A DNA stretch of 64,000 nt from positions 11,200-75,199 of the forward strand of contig DASPTQ010000073.1 in NCBI GenBank assembly GCA_035623335.1. Direction: 5' to 3'. Shown here in pieces: positions 63,193 through 64,000 of the stretch (the stretch's first letter is position 1; each line of letters opens with the position of its first letter). The position numbers were made by a program, and so were the translations under genes. A model generated the notes under the pieces. The model was not told where the DNA came from and did not search any database. It saw only the letters and a program-made list of their open reading frames with translations. Source of the stretch: JAFAGX01 sp035623335. Its GTDB lineage: Bacteria; Acidobacteriota; Terriglobia; Terriglobales; Acidobacteriaceae.

Positions 63193-63540
63193 TCAGGGTG
63201 GTCGTGCGGTTTGGATGTAATGCGTCACGCTGTAGTACCTCGACGCAATGTTACGGCAAAGTATCTGATCGTTGCCGACTACCGTGCCCGAAATTGATCC
63301 GCCAGGAGTCGCCGGGCGTAGGTCAAACGAGTCCTCAATAATCGCTTCCGTGCCAGTAACGACGAGGATATTCGCACCGCAGTTGACTAACTGGAAATGC
63401 AAGTAAGCGGTTCTGTCTGTCGTACCCGTGCCGTCAGTTAAATTTGGGGTAACAGTGACCTGAAAGAAGGAAAGAACGGGAAACAGTGTTGCTGCGAAGA
63501 AGAGAAAACAGTTGGCCGACTGACGCGCTTCATCAAGCAC
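63193..63540 (-). CDS. Small secreted protein of unknown function
   Basis: A 115-residue frame from GTG 63540. A hydrophobic N-terminus (CFLFFAATLFPVLSFF, about residues 11-26) looks like a signal peptide. The rest is beta-rich: VTVTPNLTDGTGTTDRTAYL, FQLVNCGANILVV, then SGTVVGNDQILCRN with a second Cys. Similar G-N-D-x-I-x-C patterns occur in acidobacterial secreted proteins of unknown role. The ribosome site is poor, and it may be the start of a formerly longer protein. Confidence 0.5.
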   Translation of the reverse strand: MLDEARQSANCFLFFAATLFPVLSFFQVTVTPNLTDGTGTTDRTAYLHFQLVNCGANILVVTGTEAIIEDSFDLRPATPGGSISGTVVGNDQILCRNIASRYYSVTHYIQTARPP

Positions 63541-63842
63541 AGGGGATTAGTCAGGCCGAGACTGGAGCGACCATGGAAGACACCTACGCGACACCCAGAC
63601 TGCCCAATTCGGACACGAAGGGAGTCATGTCAACTCTCTTTGCTGGATAGACTTAGAAGACATCTGGCGGAGAGGGAGGGATTCTCTTATCGCCGCCGAT
63701 GCAAGTTACGATGAATCCTACACTGAGACGATAATACCCTGCGTGTAAACGGGTTACAAGGGAATTTGGTCATAGGCCTGCGGCTCGAGACTTTTCCCAA
63801 TTCGCCGTAATTCCCGGAAAACGGTATCATCGGTATCACGAT
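63541..63842. other. Intergenic region upstream of the toxin gene
   Basis: About 300 bases with no gene. CGGTATCA is directly repeated near 63820-63838, next to the operator of the toxin gene, and may be an additional repressor site. Confidence 0.4.
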
Positions 63843-63880
63843 AATATTCCCTTGACGGAATATTCCATAGATATCATAAT
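63843..63880 (+). promoter_or_regulatory. Toxin gene promoter with overlapping palindromic operator
   Basis: TTGACG (63852-63857), a 17-base spacer and CATAAT (63875-63880) make a good sigma-70 promoter. AATATTCC-N6-GGAATATT (63843-63864) is a perfect 8-bp palindrome covering the -35 box, as expected for toxin-antitoxin autorepression. Predicted transcription starts within one or two bases of the GTG at 63886. Confidence 0.6.
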
Positions 63881-63885
63881 GTGAC

Positions 63886-64000
63886 GTGGCATGGGAGGTC
63901 GAGTACACGGATGAGTTTGAAGCTTGGTGGAACTCCCTCTCCCAAGATGAACAGGAAGAGATCAGCGCGAAGGTTGAGTTGCTGGAAGAGCGCGGCCCCG
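63886..64000 (+). CDS. RelE/HigB-type toxin, 3' end outside window
   Basis: The frame from GTG 63886 gives AWEVEYTDEFEAWWNSLSQDEQEEI and continues KVELLEERGP to the window edge (38 residues seen). This is the start of a phage Gp49-like/HigB toxin (PF05973 type), an mRNA interferase of type II toxin-antitoxin systems in which the toxin gene usually comes first and an XRE antitoxin follows. The GTG lies almost on the predicted transcription start, so translation is probably leaderless. The antitoxin is not in the window. Confidence 0.8.
   Translation, partial: MAWEVEYTDEFEAWWNSLSQDEQEEISAKVELLEERGP

Noticed and set aside
1..64000. CRISPR array, rRNA operon, complete prophage or plasmid origin
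   Set aside because: No regularly spaced repeats, rRNA-like sequence, phage structural genes or replication genes were seen.

Overview
The window reads as chromosomal DNA of a soil-type Acidobacteriota (Terriglobia-like). This is inferred from gene content, not from a marker gene. The supporting families are a PadR-coupled MacB-like 'ADOP' permease, an Oar-like TonB-dependent receptor with a carboxypeptidase-regulatory N-terminus, four large Hanks-type serine/threonine kinases with propeller or TPR output domains, two PF07638-type ECF sigma factors placed directly before kinases, a VWFA-related secreted protein, a DUF5818-like secreted protein and several secreted sulfatases and phosphoesterases. 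No rRNA, intact tRNA or CRISPR array was seen.

Layout. 0-3.3 kb: ADOP permease with its PadR repressor and a paired operator, a membrane protein and a GNAT acetyltransferase. 3.3-9.4 kb: TonB receptor divergent from a propeller kinase with a near-leaderless promoter. 9.4-12.4 kb: a decayed macroglobulin-like gene, then a tight four-gene envelope operon of porin, c-type cytochrome, free-standing CuA cupredoxin and DUF5818-like protein. 12.4-22.4 kb: RsbRD_N-like protein, membrane proteins, a MetA-type outer-membrane protein, a frameshifted beta-carbonic anhydrase, a beta-propeller/phosphoesterase and a small secreted protein. 22.6-25.8 kb: ECF sigma-kinase module. 26-36.6 kb: MBL-rhodanese protein, multi-PAS histidine kinase, bestrophin-like protein, SYLF pseudogene, second propeller kinase and a CehA/McbA-like secreted hydrolase. 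37-40.6 kb: an operon of sigma factor, anti-sigma factor and ABC-2 exporter. 41-45.2 kb: arylsulfatase plus DUF1254/DUF1214 protein. 46-49 kb: excisionase-like HTH, VWA protein and partner. 49-52.4 kb: second sigma-kinase module. 52.5-59.6 kb: an N/Q-rich secreted protein, a recombinase/TonB-receptor chimera, a second arylsulfatase, a sugar permease and a Gfo/Idh/MocA dehydrogenase. 59.6-61.2 kb: a scarred segment with an IS481 fragment, two small tandem ORFs with a long inverted repeat, and the 3' end of a tRNA-Pro. 61.2-64 kb: a DUF885 peptidase whose C-terminus runs into the tRNA piece, a small secreted protein and a RelE/HigB-type toxin cut by the window edge.

Themes. Signalling is heavy: four kinases, three sigma factors, one anti-sigma factor and one histidine kinase. 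The kinases fall into two architectures that match two modes of expression: propeller kinases alone with a -10 box almost on the start codon, and TPR kinases with a shared N-terminal extension behind an ECF sigma gene. The most interesting possibly undescribed unit is the porin/cytochrome c/CuA/DUF5818-like operon at 10.2-12.4 kb, which looks like a small extracytoplasmic electron-transfer chain without an oxidase. Several genes are frameshifted, and parts of an old integrative element are scattered from 46 to 61 kb.
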